NCBI GenBank assembly: GCA_022841345.1
Contig: JALHRR010000010.1
Span: 1-64,000, forward strand
Origin: Saprospiraceae bacterium
Lineage (GTDB): Bacteria > Bacteroidota > Bacteroidia > Chitinophagales > Saprospiraceae
DNA length: 64,000 nt
Direction: 5' to 3'
In this document: positions 26,431 to 35,400 of the stretch, piece after piece
How positions within the stretch are numbered: the first letter of the stretch is position 1
Layout of the letters: each line of letters starts with the position of its first letter
Position numbers and translations under genes: made by a program
The notes under the pieces: generated by a model
What the model was told of the DNA's origin: nothing
Databases searched by the model: none
Seen by the model: the letters and a program-made list of their open reading frames with translations, nothing else

Positions 26431-27045
26431 TTACAGCTGAATTCCTGCAAAGCTTAAGAAGGCCATTCCCATTAAACCGGTAATCAGCATAGCCAGACCC
26501 AAGCCTTTCAACGGATCAGGTACATTGGAGTAAGTCAATTTCTCGCGAATCGCAGCCAATGCCACAATAGCCAAAAAGAATCCTACTCCGGAGCCTCCTG
26601 CAAATACTACTGTCTCAGGTAAATTATACGCCCTTTCCTGCATGAATAAAGAAGACCCTAAAATCGCACAATTCACTGTGATGAGGGGTAAAAATATACC
26701 TAAGGAACTGTAAAGAGCAGGTAGATATTTTTCAATTATCATCTCCACCAGCTGCACCGTTCCGGCTATAACCGAGATAAATAATATAAATGATAAGAAT
26801 GTCAGATCGACATCTGCGAGGGAAGGATCGATCCAGCTAAGGGCTCCCTTCTCTAACATTACAGACAGTATGATGTAATTAAATGGCGCTGTAATTATAT
26901 TTACAAAAACAACAGCAATTCCAAGACCAAAAGCAGTCTTGAGTGACTTGGAAACCGCTAAAAATGAGCACATTCCAAGAAAGAATGCGAAAACCATATT
27001 TTCAATAAATACAGCCTTGATAAAGAGGTTGATATATTCTACCAT
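26431..27045 (-). CDS. nqrE: Na+-NQR subunit E
   Basis: 204-residue integral membrane subunit with six hydrophobic segments. The two conserved Cys that with NqrD hold the intramembrane iron centre are in [11 protein letters not shown] near 22-32 and [11 protein letters not shown] near 118-128. The inverted-topology fold shared with NqrD is evident from the two half-repeats. Confidence 0.95.
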   Translation of the reverse strand: MVEYINLFIKAVFIENMVFAFFLGMCSFLAVSKSLKTAFGLGIAVVFVNIITAPFNYIILSVMLEKGALSWIDPSLADVDLTFLSFILFISVIAGTVQLVEMIIEKYLPALYSSLGIFLPLITVNCAILGSSLFMQERAYNLPETVVFAGGSGVGFFLAIVALAAIREKLTYSNVPDPLKGLGLAMLITGLMGMAFLSFAGIQL

Positions 27046-27066
27046 GATTGATTAATTCTTTATTGT

Positions 27067-27744
27067 TTAAGAAACATTCACCAGACTCTTGTTGAGACTG
27101 CGTTGAATCCATATGTAAATTCCAATTAAAAATAATGCTGCCGGGGGAAGCATCATCAAACCATTATTGACATACCCCATTTCATAGGCCCAATCAGGAA
27201 CTATTTTATATCCCATCAATGATCCTGAGCCAAACAACTCTCTGAACACTCCAATGAATAATAATACCAAACCGTACCCTGCACCACTTCCAATTCCATC
27301 CAGGAAGGAAGGCCATGGTTTTTTCTGCATGGCAAAAGCTTCCAAACGACCCATGATGATACAGTTTGTTATAATCAAACCGACGAATACTGAAAGCTTT
27401 TTACTTACATCATACATATATGCCTTCAATACCTGATCCACAAGCGTCACCAGTGTAGCAATAACAACAAGCTGAACGATGATACGTATCCTGTTTGGAA
27501 TACCATTTCTGATTGCGGATATAATCAGATTGGAAAAAGCGGATACGAAAATCACACTAATGGCCATGATTAGTGAGGGCATGACTTGAGTAGTAACAGC
27601 GAGTGCTGAACATATACCCAATACCTGAACCGTTACCGGATTATTGTCACTCAGTGGATCCTTAAGTACCTTGATATTCTTTTTAGAAAAAAGAGGTTCA
27701 GAAGGTGCTTTAATTACAGTAGCTGATTGAACTTCAGTACTCAT
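27067..27744 (-). CDS. nqrD: Na+-NQR subunit D
   Basis: 225-residue membrane subunit with a cytosolic N-terminal extension of about 35 residues. The two iron-centre Cys are in VLGICSALAVTT near 41-52 and IITNCIIMGR near 124-133. FRELFGSGSLMG near 168-179 is typical of NqrD. It is separated from nqrC by 18 nt and from nqrE by 21 nt. Confidence 0.95.
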   Translation of the reverse strand: MSTEVQSATVIKAPSEPLFSKKNIKVLKDPLSDNNPVTVQVLGICSALAVTTQVMPSLIMAISVIFVSAFSNLIISAIRNGIPNRIRIIVQLVVIATLVTLVDQVLKAYMYDVSKKLSVFVGLIITNCIIMGRLEAFAMQKKPWPSFLDGIGSGAGYGLVLLFIGVFRELFGSGSLMGYKIVPDWAYEMGYVNNGLMMLPPAALFLIGIYIWIQRSLNKSLVNVS

Positions 27745-27762
27745 ATCTTAGTTTTTTTATTA

Positions 27763-28542
27763 TTAATTTTCAAGTACTCCGGATGTATCAATAGTGGTAC
27801 CTCCTGAATTGTCCCGCGGATTTTGCTGAGGAATTGGCGTAGTTTTAATTTTACCAAAATAGGGTTGGTACAAAGCTATACAATCCCGGATCATATTGCT
27901 GGTTCCTACTGTAGTAATGGTTCCTCCACTGATACCATCTACTCTATATTCTGCGGGAATGTCCTTGCCGGTGCCAAATTTGACAACTTTCAAAGAAACT
28001 TCCTGAGATTCTCCTTCGTATAATTTCTTCTCGGGAAACTGATCTGAAAACATTGTAGTGGAAATCTCTGCTCCGAGCCCCGGTGTTTCTCCCTTATGAT
28101 CGAAATTTGCTCCATAGATGGTATTGAAATCATCCTCGATTGAAATAAAGCCCCAAATCGGCCCCCAAAGACCCACTCCATGTAAAGGAAGTATGTAGAT
28201 TTTCTTACCATCTTCTTTTTCAAATATGTACAGCGGCAAACTTCTTTCTGAATCCGGCTTGGACAGCTCATCCTTCAGATTGAGGTTAAAGGCTGATAAA
28301 CCGTCTTTGGGATTTCCTGAAGCATCTATGACCACTTCCTCCACACTGCTATTGTAGAGATCACTTAATTTAGATTTATCAGATACATCTATCCTTGCAG
28401 CTTTCAGAATGTTCGCTTTCTTTTCAAGAATAATATTGACTTGCTGTTGAGGCTTCAAGCCTTCAGCAGCAAAAGCCAGTAGCAGCGCAGCGATGATCGT
28501 CAGCACAGCTGCATATATAAAAGTATATTTATTGGTATGCAC
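27763..28542 (-). CDS. nqrC: Na+-NQR subunit C (covalent FMN)
   Basis: 259 residues. One N-terminal membrane helix (residues about 7-26) is followed by a periplasmic FMN-binding domain. GISGGTITTVGTSNM near 208-222 is the ApbE acceptor motif (consensus SGAT with the FMN-bearing Thr); here the third position is Gly rather than Ala. It overlaps nqrB by 14 nt, so translation is likely coupled. Confidence 0.94.
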   Translation of the reverse strand: MHTNKYTFIYAAVLTIIAALLLAFAAEGLKPQQQVNIILEKKANILKAARIDVSDKSKLSDLYNSSVEEVVIDASGNPKDGLSAFNLNLKDELSKPDSERSLPLYIFEKEDGKKIYILPLHGVGLWGPIWGFISIEDDFNTIYGANFDHKGETPGLGAEISTTMFSDQFPEKKLYEGESQEVSLKVVKFGTGKDIPAEYRVDGISGGTITTVGTSNMIRDCIALYQPYFGKIKTTPIPQQNPRDNSGGTTIDTSGVLEN

Positions 28543-29689
28543 TTTTCAGTCTGGTTTTGATGTGTCTCTGAACGACCATATAGTCTATCAGTGGAGCAAA
28601 CACGTTAAAGAATAAGATACTCAACATCATAGCCTCAGGATATGCAGGATTGAACACTCTCAGAATCACTGTAAATGCTCCGATGGCCAGTCCATAAATC
28701 CATTTGCCTCTGTTTGTTTGGGCTGCTGAAACAGGATCCGTCGCCATGAATACAGCACCAAATGCAAATCCACCAATGATCAGGTGAAAATGTGCCGGCA
28801 CTGCCATTCCCGGATAGGCTGAGCCTGCCAGGAAATTAAACAGTAATCCCATCAAATATCCTCCCGCAAATACTCCTGTCATGATTCTCCAGGAACCCAC
28901 TCCGGTATAAATCAAATACAATCCGCCCAGCAAAATAGCCAGCGTAGACGTCTCTCCTATAGAGCCTTTTATGGTTCCCATAAACATATCAGTGGTGCTG
29001 ATATTGGAAGTCAAAGCGCTTGCTCCTTCGTCAAAATAAACTAAAGAAGTCGCACCGGAATAACCATCTACGAGGGTTTTTGCCGGATCCATTGCGACCC
29101 AGATTTCACCACTCATATAAGCAGGAAAAGCAAAAAACAAGAACGCTCTTGCCAGTAATGCCGGATTCATGATATTGAATCCTGTTCCTCCAAATACCTC
29201 TTTTCCAATGATTACCGTAAATGCACTGGCAAAAGCCACCATCCATAAAGGAACAGTCACCGGCAGTATCAATGGAATCAGCATCCCGGTCACGAGATAA
29301 CCTTCATTGATACTATGCCCTTTCATTCCGGCTACCAGGAATTCAATGCCCAGACCCACACCATAGGAAACAATAATGATAGGCAATACTTTAATAGCCC
29401 CAAAAATGAAATTATCCATCAATGTGGAGGCTTCTCCATATGCAGTATAATGCTGGTATCCCACATTCCACATTCCAAAAAGCAGTGCAGGAATCATAGC
29501 AATGATGACAGTAAACATGGTTCTCTTCAGGTCTATACCATCTCTGACATGTACTCCGTTGTGATTGGCATGTTTAGGTACAAACAAGAATGTCTCCAAC
29601 CCATCAAATACTACCCAAAATTTTTCGAGCTTCCCACCTTTTTCAAAGTTGGGCTTTATTTTATCAATTAATGATCGTAACGCTTTCAC
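28529..29689 (-). CDS. nqrB: Na+-NQR subunit B (membrane, covalent FMN)
   Basis: 386 residues with about ten membrane helices. Landmarks are the FMN acceptor motif YSGATSLVYF near 212-221, the GKEVFGGTGFNIMNPALLARAFLFF block near 156-180 and the terminal GFAFGAVFMATDPVSAAQTNRGKW block. NqrB carries FMN on Thr plus riboflavin and is the core Na+-translocating subunit. It follows nqrA by 24 nt. Confidence 0.96.
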   Translation of the reverse strand: MKALRSLIDKIKPNFEKGGKLEKFWVVFDGLETFLFVPKHANHNGVHVRDGIDLKRTMFTVIIAMIPALLFGMWNVGYQHYTAYGEASTLMDNFIFGAIKVLPIIIVSYGVGLGIEFLVAGMKGHSINEGYLVTGMLIPLILPVTVPLWMVAFASAFTVIIGKEVFGGTGFNIMNPALLARAFLFFAFPAYMSGEIWVAMDPAKTLVDGYSGATSLVYFDEGASALTSNISTTDMFMGTIKGSIGETSTLAILLGGLYLIYTGVGSWRIMTGVFAGGYLMGLLFNFLAGSAYPGMAVPAHFHLIIGGFAFGAVFMATDPVSAAQTNRGKWIYGLAIGAFTVILRVFNPAYPEAMMLSILFFNVFAPLIDYMVVQRHIKTRLKSAYQ

Positions 29690-29713
29690 TATACTTTCGA
29701 ATTTTATGATGAA

Positions 29714-31066
29714 TTATCCTTCTTTTCTCATTATCTCCAGTCCACGGGAAACGATTTGTTGCACAGGCATTTTGGAGGTGCAGACAAACTCGCAAAGAGC
29801 AAAATCTTCCTCAGAAATCTCATAAATACCCAGCTTTTCCATCATCTCAAAATCCTTTGCCAAAATTGCTTTCAGTAACTGAACGGGCAAAATATTCATC
29901 GGCAATACCTTTTCATATTCGCCTGTGACTACAAATGCTCGTTCTTCTCCGTTCTGGGAGCTATTCAGCTTGTATTCTTTATCTTTATTCAACCAGGAGA
30001 AAAAAGTCCTTGATAAGGAAAGCTTATGGAATCCGGGAAGTAACCAACCCAGAAACTCTGATTCGCTGCTCTCAGGTATGACAGTGATTTGCTGATCATA
30101 AAAGCCAATGTATCCTTCAGCTTTGACATGCTGCCCTGTCAGGACATTACCCAGAATATATCTGTTGTAACCTTCACTCACATTGCCTTCTAATATAGCA
30201 TTATAAGAATTTCCAACGATCGTTCGATAATAAGCAGTCTCTTTCACTTCAGAGCCACTAAGTGAAACAATTCTCTCCGGTTTATACTTACCGGTAGTAA
30301 ATAGATTACCAATGGTAACAACCTGCTGAGGATCCAGATACCAAACAACCTGACCCGGAAGGATAGGACTAATATGATGTATCTGTATCCCAACGTTTCC
30401 TGCAGGATGTGGACCTTCAAAATAGTGAATCTTCACCCCTTTGACAGAGCTGAATACTTCATTTCCGGTTACATTATTTCTAAGAGATAAATGAATAGGC
30501 ACATTAAATGCCTGAAGCACACGGATACCGGCTTCAAATGCATCTTTGTTTTGTAAAATAACCAGATTTAAATCGGGAGCCAAAGGAGCTGAATCAAAGC
30601 AGGAGATGAATATACCTTTGGGATTGTCATCGACTTTGGCAATGGTAGAAAAAGGTCTTTGTCTGATCATATTCCATGCGCCACTGTCCAGCAATACTTC
30701 AGTCACTGAATCACGGGTCCATGGCTGAGAAGCACGTGCACTAAAATCACGATATTTCTGTTCCTTATCTGCCAAAATTTTGACTTCAAGAATCTTTCGC
30801 TTTTCTCCTCTGAAAACCTCAACGATCTCCCCACTAACAGGAGCAGTAAACTTCAGTTCCGGACGATCTTTTTCGTAGAAAAGATGATCTCCCGCTTTAA
30901 CCTCATCACCGGCCTGAACCAGCATTTTTGGAATTACCTCCAAAAAGTCTGTAGGCTTCACCGCAACGATCTCAGAAAGGGGTAAATCTTTAATGACAGG
31001 ATTGGTCTTTCCAACCAATTTGATGTCAAATCCACGCTTAATCTTGATAACTCCGTTTTCAGACAT
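29714..31066 (-). CDS. nqrA: Na+-NQR subunit A (quinone site)
   Basis: 450-residue cytosolic subunit and first gene of the operon. The N-terminus IKIKRGFDIKLVGK, the biotinyl/lipoyl-like barrel with VQAGDEVKAGDHLFYEKDRP near 51-70, and ISCFDSAPLAPDLN in the middle are typical; AVTTEYEK-type ending VVTGEYEKVLPMNILPVQLL is near 376-395. A -7/-33 promoter pair lies about 97-126 nt upstream. Confidence 0.96.
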   Translation of the reverse strand: MSENGVIKIKRGFDIKLVGKTNPVIKDLPLSEIVAVKPTDFLEVIPKMLVQAGDEVKAGDHLFYEKDRPELKFTAPVSGEIVEVFRGEKRKILEVKILADKEQKYRDFSARASQPWTRDSVTEVLLDSGAWNMIRQRPFSTIAKVDDNPKGIFISCFDSAPLAPDLNLVILQNKDAFEAGIRVLQAFNVPIHLSLRNNVTGNEVFSSVKGVKIHYFEGPHPAGNVGIQIHHISPILPGQVVWYLDPQQVVTIGNLFTTGKYKPERIVSLSGSEVKETAYYRTIVGNSYNAILEGNVSEGYNRYILGNVLTGQHVKAEGYIGFYDQQITVIPESSESEFLGWLLPGFHKLSLSRTFFSWLNKDKEYKLNSSQNGEERAFVVTGEYEKVLPMNILPVQLLKAILAKDFEMMEKLGIYEISEEDFALCEFVCTSKMPVQQIVSRGLEIMRKEG

Positions 31067-31162
31067 CTGTTCTTAAAATTATTGTATAAAAATAGACTTC
31101 GATAGGTACACTGCTGGCATTGATAACCCAAAATATAAGTCAAAGTTCTCTGAATTCCGGCG

Positions 31163-31192
31163 CAAAATTAACAGATTCTTCCTGATTTCAAA
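31163..31192 (-). promoter_or_regulatory. Promoter of the nqr operon
   Basis: On the minus strand, TTTG at 31192-31189 is followed after 18 bp by TAATTTTG at 31170-31163, matching the Bacteroidota -33/-7 arrangement. This leaves a leader of about 90 nt before nqrA. Confidence 0.7.
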
Positions 31193-31415
31193 GCCTTTTG
31201 CCCAATCTTGGCGGCTTAAAGATTTTAAAATTCGCGCTCATATCAAAGTATTGAGTCAATTATCATATAATTTATTGAGATGTATTTCTTTTACGCTTGC
31301 TATATAACTTTTTTTTAAGCCGGGAATCGTAGATTATGCTCAAACTATTCAGTTTTTGACTTTCTTAGTATCTGAATTGAAATAGTGAATCAAATGAATT
31401 CTAAATAGTACCACC

Positions 31416-33194
31416 TTGAGTATAGAGATTATCATACTGCTGTCGATTATAATTTTTGCAATGGCAAGTTTTATATTTGAATGGTTGCCGGTTGATCATA
31501 TTTCTGTACTCATAATGGTAAGTTTGGTATTGACAGGTCTGGTTACGACTGCTCAGGGTGTATCGGGATTTAGTAATGAGGCTACGCTCACTGTACTGTT
31601 TCTCATGATTTTAAGTATAGGGATGGAGACTACCGGAGTAGTCCATGTCATGGGTCAGCGGCTCAGCACATTGCTGCAGGGTTCAGAATTAAAGTCGACT
31701 TTAGTAATTATGGTCAGTGCAGCAGTGATGTCTGCATTTATACCGACTACGGCTGTAGTTATTGTATTTATGAGGATATTGCTAAAGCTTGGACCGATTA
31801 TTAAGGTGCCATTGTCCAGACTCCTGATTCCTCTATCATTTGGTGGAATACTTGGGGGATCTTCTACTATTATGGGGACTTCAACAAATATTTTAGTTGG
31901 CTCATTTGCTAAAACGAGCGGACTTGAGCCGTTTGGAATATTTGAATTTACGCCTATTGGAGTGATAGTCTTTGTAGCAGCTCTAATATATATGCTGTTC
32001 ATTGGGCGAAAAATGCTGCCATCACACAAGTCCAAAAATCAGGACGATGATTCCAGCAGTCCTTCCCAATTCATGACAGAAATCTATCTGGAAAGCTCCA
32101 GCAGTCTCATAGGAGTCCACCCACAAAAAACCAGTTTCTTTAAAAATATGGGGCTTCATTTGGTCGATATTCGCAAAGGCCCCAAACAATATTATTTACC
32201 GGAATTTGTTGATACATTCGAAACAGGTGATGTGCTGTTGCTGGAAGGAAGCTATGAAAACATAACATTACTTTTAAAAACTCCGGGAATTCTGGTCATG
32301 TCAAGGGGGGCAGAGGAAGCTAAAGTGGTGCAGGAAAAAACAGTGCTCTGCGAATTGTATGTCAAAGCCAATAGTCGCTTGCTGCAGCAGAAAATTGATA
32401 AAGTACTAATAAAAACTACATATGGATTTGATGTGATTGCTATCAAAAAAGGCAGTCACTATGTCAATGCCAAAAACAAATGGAGGACTATCCACAGCGG
32501 TGATACATTGCTGGCCTCAGTTCCTGCCAATCAGATTACCCGAATTTCAAATTTGAACGAATTTGTGCTGCTTCAGGAATTGGAAGAATTCACACAGCCA
32601 CCAAGAATGAGATATCTGGCAGGCGGTATATTTCTGATGGTGATACTGCTATCTGCTACCAATTTACTATCACTAATGGTAAGTTCTATGCTGGGTTGCG
32701 TTGTCATGTTTCTGACCGGATGCCTGAGTCTTCAGCGATCATACAGAAGGATTGACTGGAGTATATTTTTTCTTTTGGCTGGAATGATACCACTTGGTGC
32801 TGCAATTGTCAACACAGGGCTTGATGTGATGGTGGCGACAAATTTTCTGAAAGCCTTCAGTGAGCTCAATCCTGTATTTATTCTGGCAGGACTTTTTCTG
32901 GTGACATCCGCTATCACGTCCGTCATGTCCAATAATGCCACGGCGATTTTGCTTTCCCCCATTGCACTATCGATTGCGAATCAACTGGGCCTGGATCCCC
33001 GGCCATTTCTGGTCATTGTGATGTATGGGGCAAGCACCTGCTATTTCACTCCTATCGGTTATCAAACCAATATGTTGATTTATGGGCCTGGAAAATATTC
33101 ATTTAAGGACTTTTTCAAAGTCGGGGGCTTGCTGACTTTGATTGTGTGTGTCTGTATTACGGTTTTGGTGTATTGGTTTTATTTGAGGGGGTAG
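31416..33194 (+). CDS. SLC13-family transporter with TrkA-C regulatory domains
   Basis: 592 residues from a TTG start; no upstream in-frame ATG exists and the first ATG would cut the first helix. An N-terminal membrane half (about 1-195) with GTSTNILVGS, the SNT-type substrate/Na+ motif, is followed by two RCK-C/TrkA-C domains (about 215-390) inserted in the loop, then a C-terminal membrane half with SVMSNNATAILLSPIALSIA and ASTCYFTPIGYQTN. The family moves sulfate, dicarboxylates and other anions with Na+. Its position beside Na+-NQR is suggestive only. Substrate unknown. Confidence 0.88.
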   Translation: MSIEIIILLSIIIFAMASFIFEWLPVDHISVLIMVSLVLTGLVTTAQGVSGFSNEATLTVLFLMILSIGMETTGVVHVMGQRLSTLLQGSELKSTLVIMVSAAVMSAFIPTTAVVIVFMRILLKLGPIIKVPLSRLLIPLSFGGILGGSSTIMGTSTNILVGSFAKTSGLEPFGIFEFTPIGVIVFVAALIYMLFIGRKMLPSHKSKNQDDDSSSPSQFMTEIYLESSSSLIGVHPQKTSFFKNMGLHLVDIRKGPKQYYLPEFVDTFETGDVLLLEGSYENITLLLKTPGILVMSRGAEEAKVVQEKTVLCELYVKANSRLLQQKIDKVLIKTTYGFDVIAIKKGSHYVNAKNKWRTIHSGDTLLASVPANQITRISNLNEFVLLQELEEFTQPPRMRYLAGGIFLMVILLSATNLLSLMVSSMLGCVVMFLTGCLSLQRSYRRIDWSIFFLLAGMIPLGAAIVNTGLDVMVATNFLKAFSELNPVFILAGLFLVTSAITSVMSNNATAILLSPIALSIANQLGLDPRPFLVIVMYGASTCYFTPIGYQTNMLIYGPGKYSFKDFFKVGGLLTLIVCVCITVLVYWFYLRG

Positions 33195-33325
33195 GGATTA
33201 CTTGTAATCTGGTTCACTAAGTGAATATCTTTGTTTCTAAATGAGCTTGTTTAATTACAAAATCTTGTTTCCAGTGAAACTTTACTGTTTCTATCACCAT
33301 TATGTCCTGTTTTCACTTAATTCTT

Positions 33326-33333
33326 TAAGTTTG
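33326..33333 (+). promoter_or_regulatory. -7 box abutting the rpn start codon
   Basis: TAAGTTTG matches TAnnTTTG and ends 4 nt before the ATG at 33338. If used, the transcript would start at or just inside the start codon and be leaderless. Confidence 0.4.
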
Positions 33334-33337
33334 TAAA

Positions 33338-34243
33338 ATGGGTAAGAAACTGAACAATATCCACGATGCTTATTTTAAGGCTATGATGGAAGAGCCTGAA
33401 GTGGCGATGGATTTTGTTAAGTGGGTACTTCCGGCTGAAGTTTTACACCTTCTCAAGCTCAGCACACTGAGATTAATGAAAGACAGCTTTATTGATAATC
33501 GTCTTAGCTCAAGCTTCTCAGATGCATTGTTCAGTGTAGAATATAGCTCGGATATAGATGAGAAAGCTTTGATATGCATATTGATGGAACACAAAAGTAG
33601 CCCTCAGAAACATACCTCTTTTCAAACACTATCTTATCTGGCTAGTGCATACCTTTCCCAGATTAAGCAGAAAAATCCATTGAGCATAATCATACCGGTT
33701 GTGTATTATCACGGTAAGGAAAACTGGACATTAAAGCATCCCATTGATTTTTTTCAAAACACCCCGGAAAAGCTGCGGAATTACATTCCTGTATTCAATA
33801 TAGAATTCGTAGATCTTTCTAATATGGCTGACAAGGAACTGATCGCGTTGAGAAATAGTATGCTATATTCGGCCTTAAGTGTGCAGCGATTCAGCCACAA
33901 CAGCCCTGGCCTGATAGATCAACTGAGCAATATTATACAAACTATTGCCGGGCAACTGAGCGGGAACTTCCTCGATCAAACCATCGTTTACGTTTTAGAA
34001 ATCATAGATAAAGAACCGGAATTCATCATGAAGATAACAGAGAACATACAAGAACCATTAAAAGAAAAAATCATGTCCACTTATCAGAAATTTATTCAAA
34101 AAGGAAAGCTGGAAGGTAAATCAGAGATCGTGATTAATCTCCATGAAACCGGAATGGATATTGATTTCATAGTCAAAGTGACCGGATTAAGTAAAAAGAC
34201 TGTAGAGGATATAATCCGGGAAAAAGAAGTGAAAGAACGTTGA
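33338..34243 (+). CDS. Rpn-family recombination-promoting nuclease
   Basis: 301 residues of the Rpn/transposase_31 (PD-(D/E)XK nuclease) family. The N-terminus HDAYFKAMMEEPEVAMDFVKWVLP is typical; FSDALFSVEY (near 60-69) gives the Asp, and ILMEHKSSPQKHTSFQTLSYL (near 83-103) the E-x-K and following Gln/Tyr. In E. coli, Rpn proteins are toxic DNA endonucleases in phage defence and are restrained by short C-terminal products made from the same gene. Here the C-terminal 56 codons from the internal ATG at 34073 (IMSTYQKFIQKGKLEGKSE, then GMDIDFIVKVTGLSKKTVEDII) recur as a separate gene downstream. Confidence 0.88.
   Translation: MGKKLNNIHDAYFKAMMEEPEVAMDFVKWVLPAEVLHLLKLSTLRLMKDSFIDNRLSSSFSDALFSVEYSSDIDEKALICILMEHKSSPQKHTSFQTLSYLASAYLSQIKQKNPLSIIIPVVYYHGKENWTLKHPIDFFQNTPEKLRNYIPVFNIEFVDLSNMADKELIALRNSMLYSALSVQRFSHNSPGLIDQLSNIIQTIAGQLSGNFLDQTIVYVLEIIDKEPEFIMKITENIQEPLKEKIMSTYQKFIQKGKLEGKSEIVINLHETGMDIDFIVKVTGLSKKTVEDIIREKEVKER
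34073..34243 (+). other. Internal reading frame for the Rpn C-terminal module
   Basis: An in-frame ATG at 34073 would give a 56-residue C-terminal product of the rpn gene, starting MSTYQKFIQK. It corresponds exactly to the part duplicated downstream. An internal start of this kind is known for Rpn small isoforms in E. coli; here it is inferred only. Confidence 0.4.
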
Positions 34244-34286
34244 TCAGGTATATCTAACTGATTTTTTTTCTCAATATAATAAACAG

Positions 34287-34472
34287 ATGACTAAAAGAGA
34301 AATCATGTCCACCTATCAAAAATTTATTCAGAAAGGTAAGCTGGAGGGTAAATCAGAGATCGTTATAAATCTCCATGAAACCGGAATGGATATTGATTTT
34401 ATTGTAAAAGTGACCGGATTAAGTAAAAAGATTGTAGAGGAAATAATCCTGGAAGAAGAAAAAGGGAAGTGA
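34287..34472 (+). CDS. Stand-alone copy of the Rpn C-terminal module
   Basis: 61 residues from the ATG at 34287, or 55 from the ATG at 34305. From MSTYQKF onward it is identical in protein sequence to the Rpn C-terminus for 42 residues, then diverges slightly. At DNA level the same 42 codons differ at ten, all synonymous, so selection has kept the protein. The module is two short basic/charged helices plus GMDIDFIVKVTGLSKK, reminiscent of a helix-turn-helix. It lies 43 nt after rpn in the same direction. Its likely role is an antitoxin or oligomerisation partner for the nuclease. Confidence 0.75.
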   Translation: MTKREIMSTYQKFIQKGKLEGKSEIVINLHETGMDIDFIVKVTGLSKKIVEEIILEEEKGK

Positions 34473-34475
34473 TAA

Positions 34476-34991
34476 CTACATCCTCTGAATGACTTCCATA
34501 TTTGAAATAAAGGACCAAACAGTATCCGCAATATATCTGGGACTTAAATCCATTCCATCATCAAATGTGAATAAAATCGAATATACTTTCCCTAAAGTAG
34601 CATCATCTTTCACACTGATCACAATATCGCCATCTGATACGCTTTCTGCTATAGGGACTAGCGAATTTCTTAGAAAAAAACCTTTTGCATCAAAATCTAC
34701 TGATCGAATTCGTTCCAGAATATCATGGGTATTATAGAATTTAGCAAATGCTAAATACTCAATTCCATTAACCCCATTAAAAACAATCTCTCCTTTTTCA
34801 AAATCAGTATTAGCAGGGTAATTCTTTTCATCTAAAAAATCTACAGGATCAAAATGCATCAAATATTGTTGAAGATCAGCTGGAAACCTGGTATTGAAGT
34901 AATCCATTATTTCTTGAAAAGGAAGTTCATAAGCATTATGCTTGATAGTAAAAAACTCAAATCCCTTTATGAATAGACTAGTGTATTTCAT
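34476..34991 (-). CDS. SUKH (SMI1/KNR4)-like protein, possible immunity protein
   Basis: 171 residues from the ATG at 34991 (MKYTSLFIKG); an earlier ATG would add 15 atypical residues. FPADLQQYLMHFDPVDFL near 35-52 and the later GDIVISVKDDATLGKVYSILF near 124-144 follow the SUKH pattern (a PxDxxxF/Y helix, then D-x-I-x-hydrophobic and G-x-V-Y strands). SUKH proteins often neutralise contact-dependent toxins. It converges on the Rpn module gene with only 3 nt between the stop codons. I am not sure of the family; it could be another small alpha/beta protein. Confidence 0.5.
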   Translation of the reverse strand: MKYTSLFIKGFEFFTIKHNAYELPFQEIMDYFNTRFPADLQQYLMHFDPVDFLDEKNYPANTDFEKGEIVFNGVNGIEYLAFAKFYNTHDILERIRSVDFDAKGFFLRNSLVPIAESVSDGDIVISVKDDATLGKVYSILFTFDDGMDLSPRYIADTVWSFISNMEVIQRM

Positions 34992-35036
34992 AATTTTATA
35001 ATGGAGATATTGGGCCAACTTAAACGATTGATGCAA

Positions 35037-35400
35037 AATTAAGTTATTGTTCCCTCTACAATTCCCCCTTCACATACCCACAAAAAAAAACAAGTCATAT
35101 TGCATTCAATATGACTTGCCCCAACAAATTATAATCCCATGAACATATCCAAAACTAAAAGCTAAAATATATATTAAACGAGCTTTACTTCTTCGTGTGT
35201 AGTGGGGAGCCATAATCTTTTTTACGGCTCCCTACTCTTAAATTTTAATCCCATGAACATATCCAAAAACAACTAATAAAATCTGTCACTTGACTGTGAG
35301 AGCTTCTATAGCTGAATTCACAATACAATAATCTAGCTTTTCTATGCACGAAACAATAACAAAAAAATGCCCTTGTTACATATAAATATTCGTAATGTGT
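35037..35400. repeat. Tandem 114-bp leader-like unit with two hairpins
   Basis: TAATCCCATGAACATATCC followed by AAAA occurs twice, at 35132 and 35246 (114 bp apart). Each copy contains a tiny ATG frame (8 and 7 codons). A 12-bp perfect hairpin CAAGTCATATTG/CAATATGACTTG (35091-35118) precedes the first copy; on the minus strand it is followed by nine T, so it could terminate a minus-strand transcript. GGGGAGCC/GGCTCCCT (about 35204-35233) lies between the copies. Confidence 0.55.

Noticed and set aside
24058-31066. Considered an Rnf rather than Nqr complex
   Set aside because: Gene order A-B-C-D-E-F, the NqrA subunit, and the NqrF ferredoxin-FNR fusion are specific to Na+-NQR; RnfB/RnfC signatures are absent.
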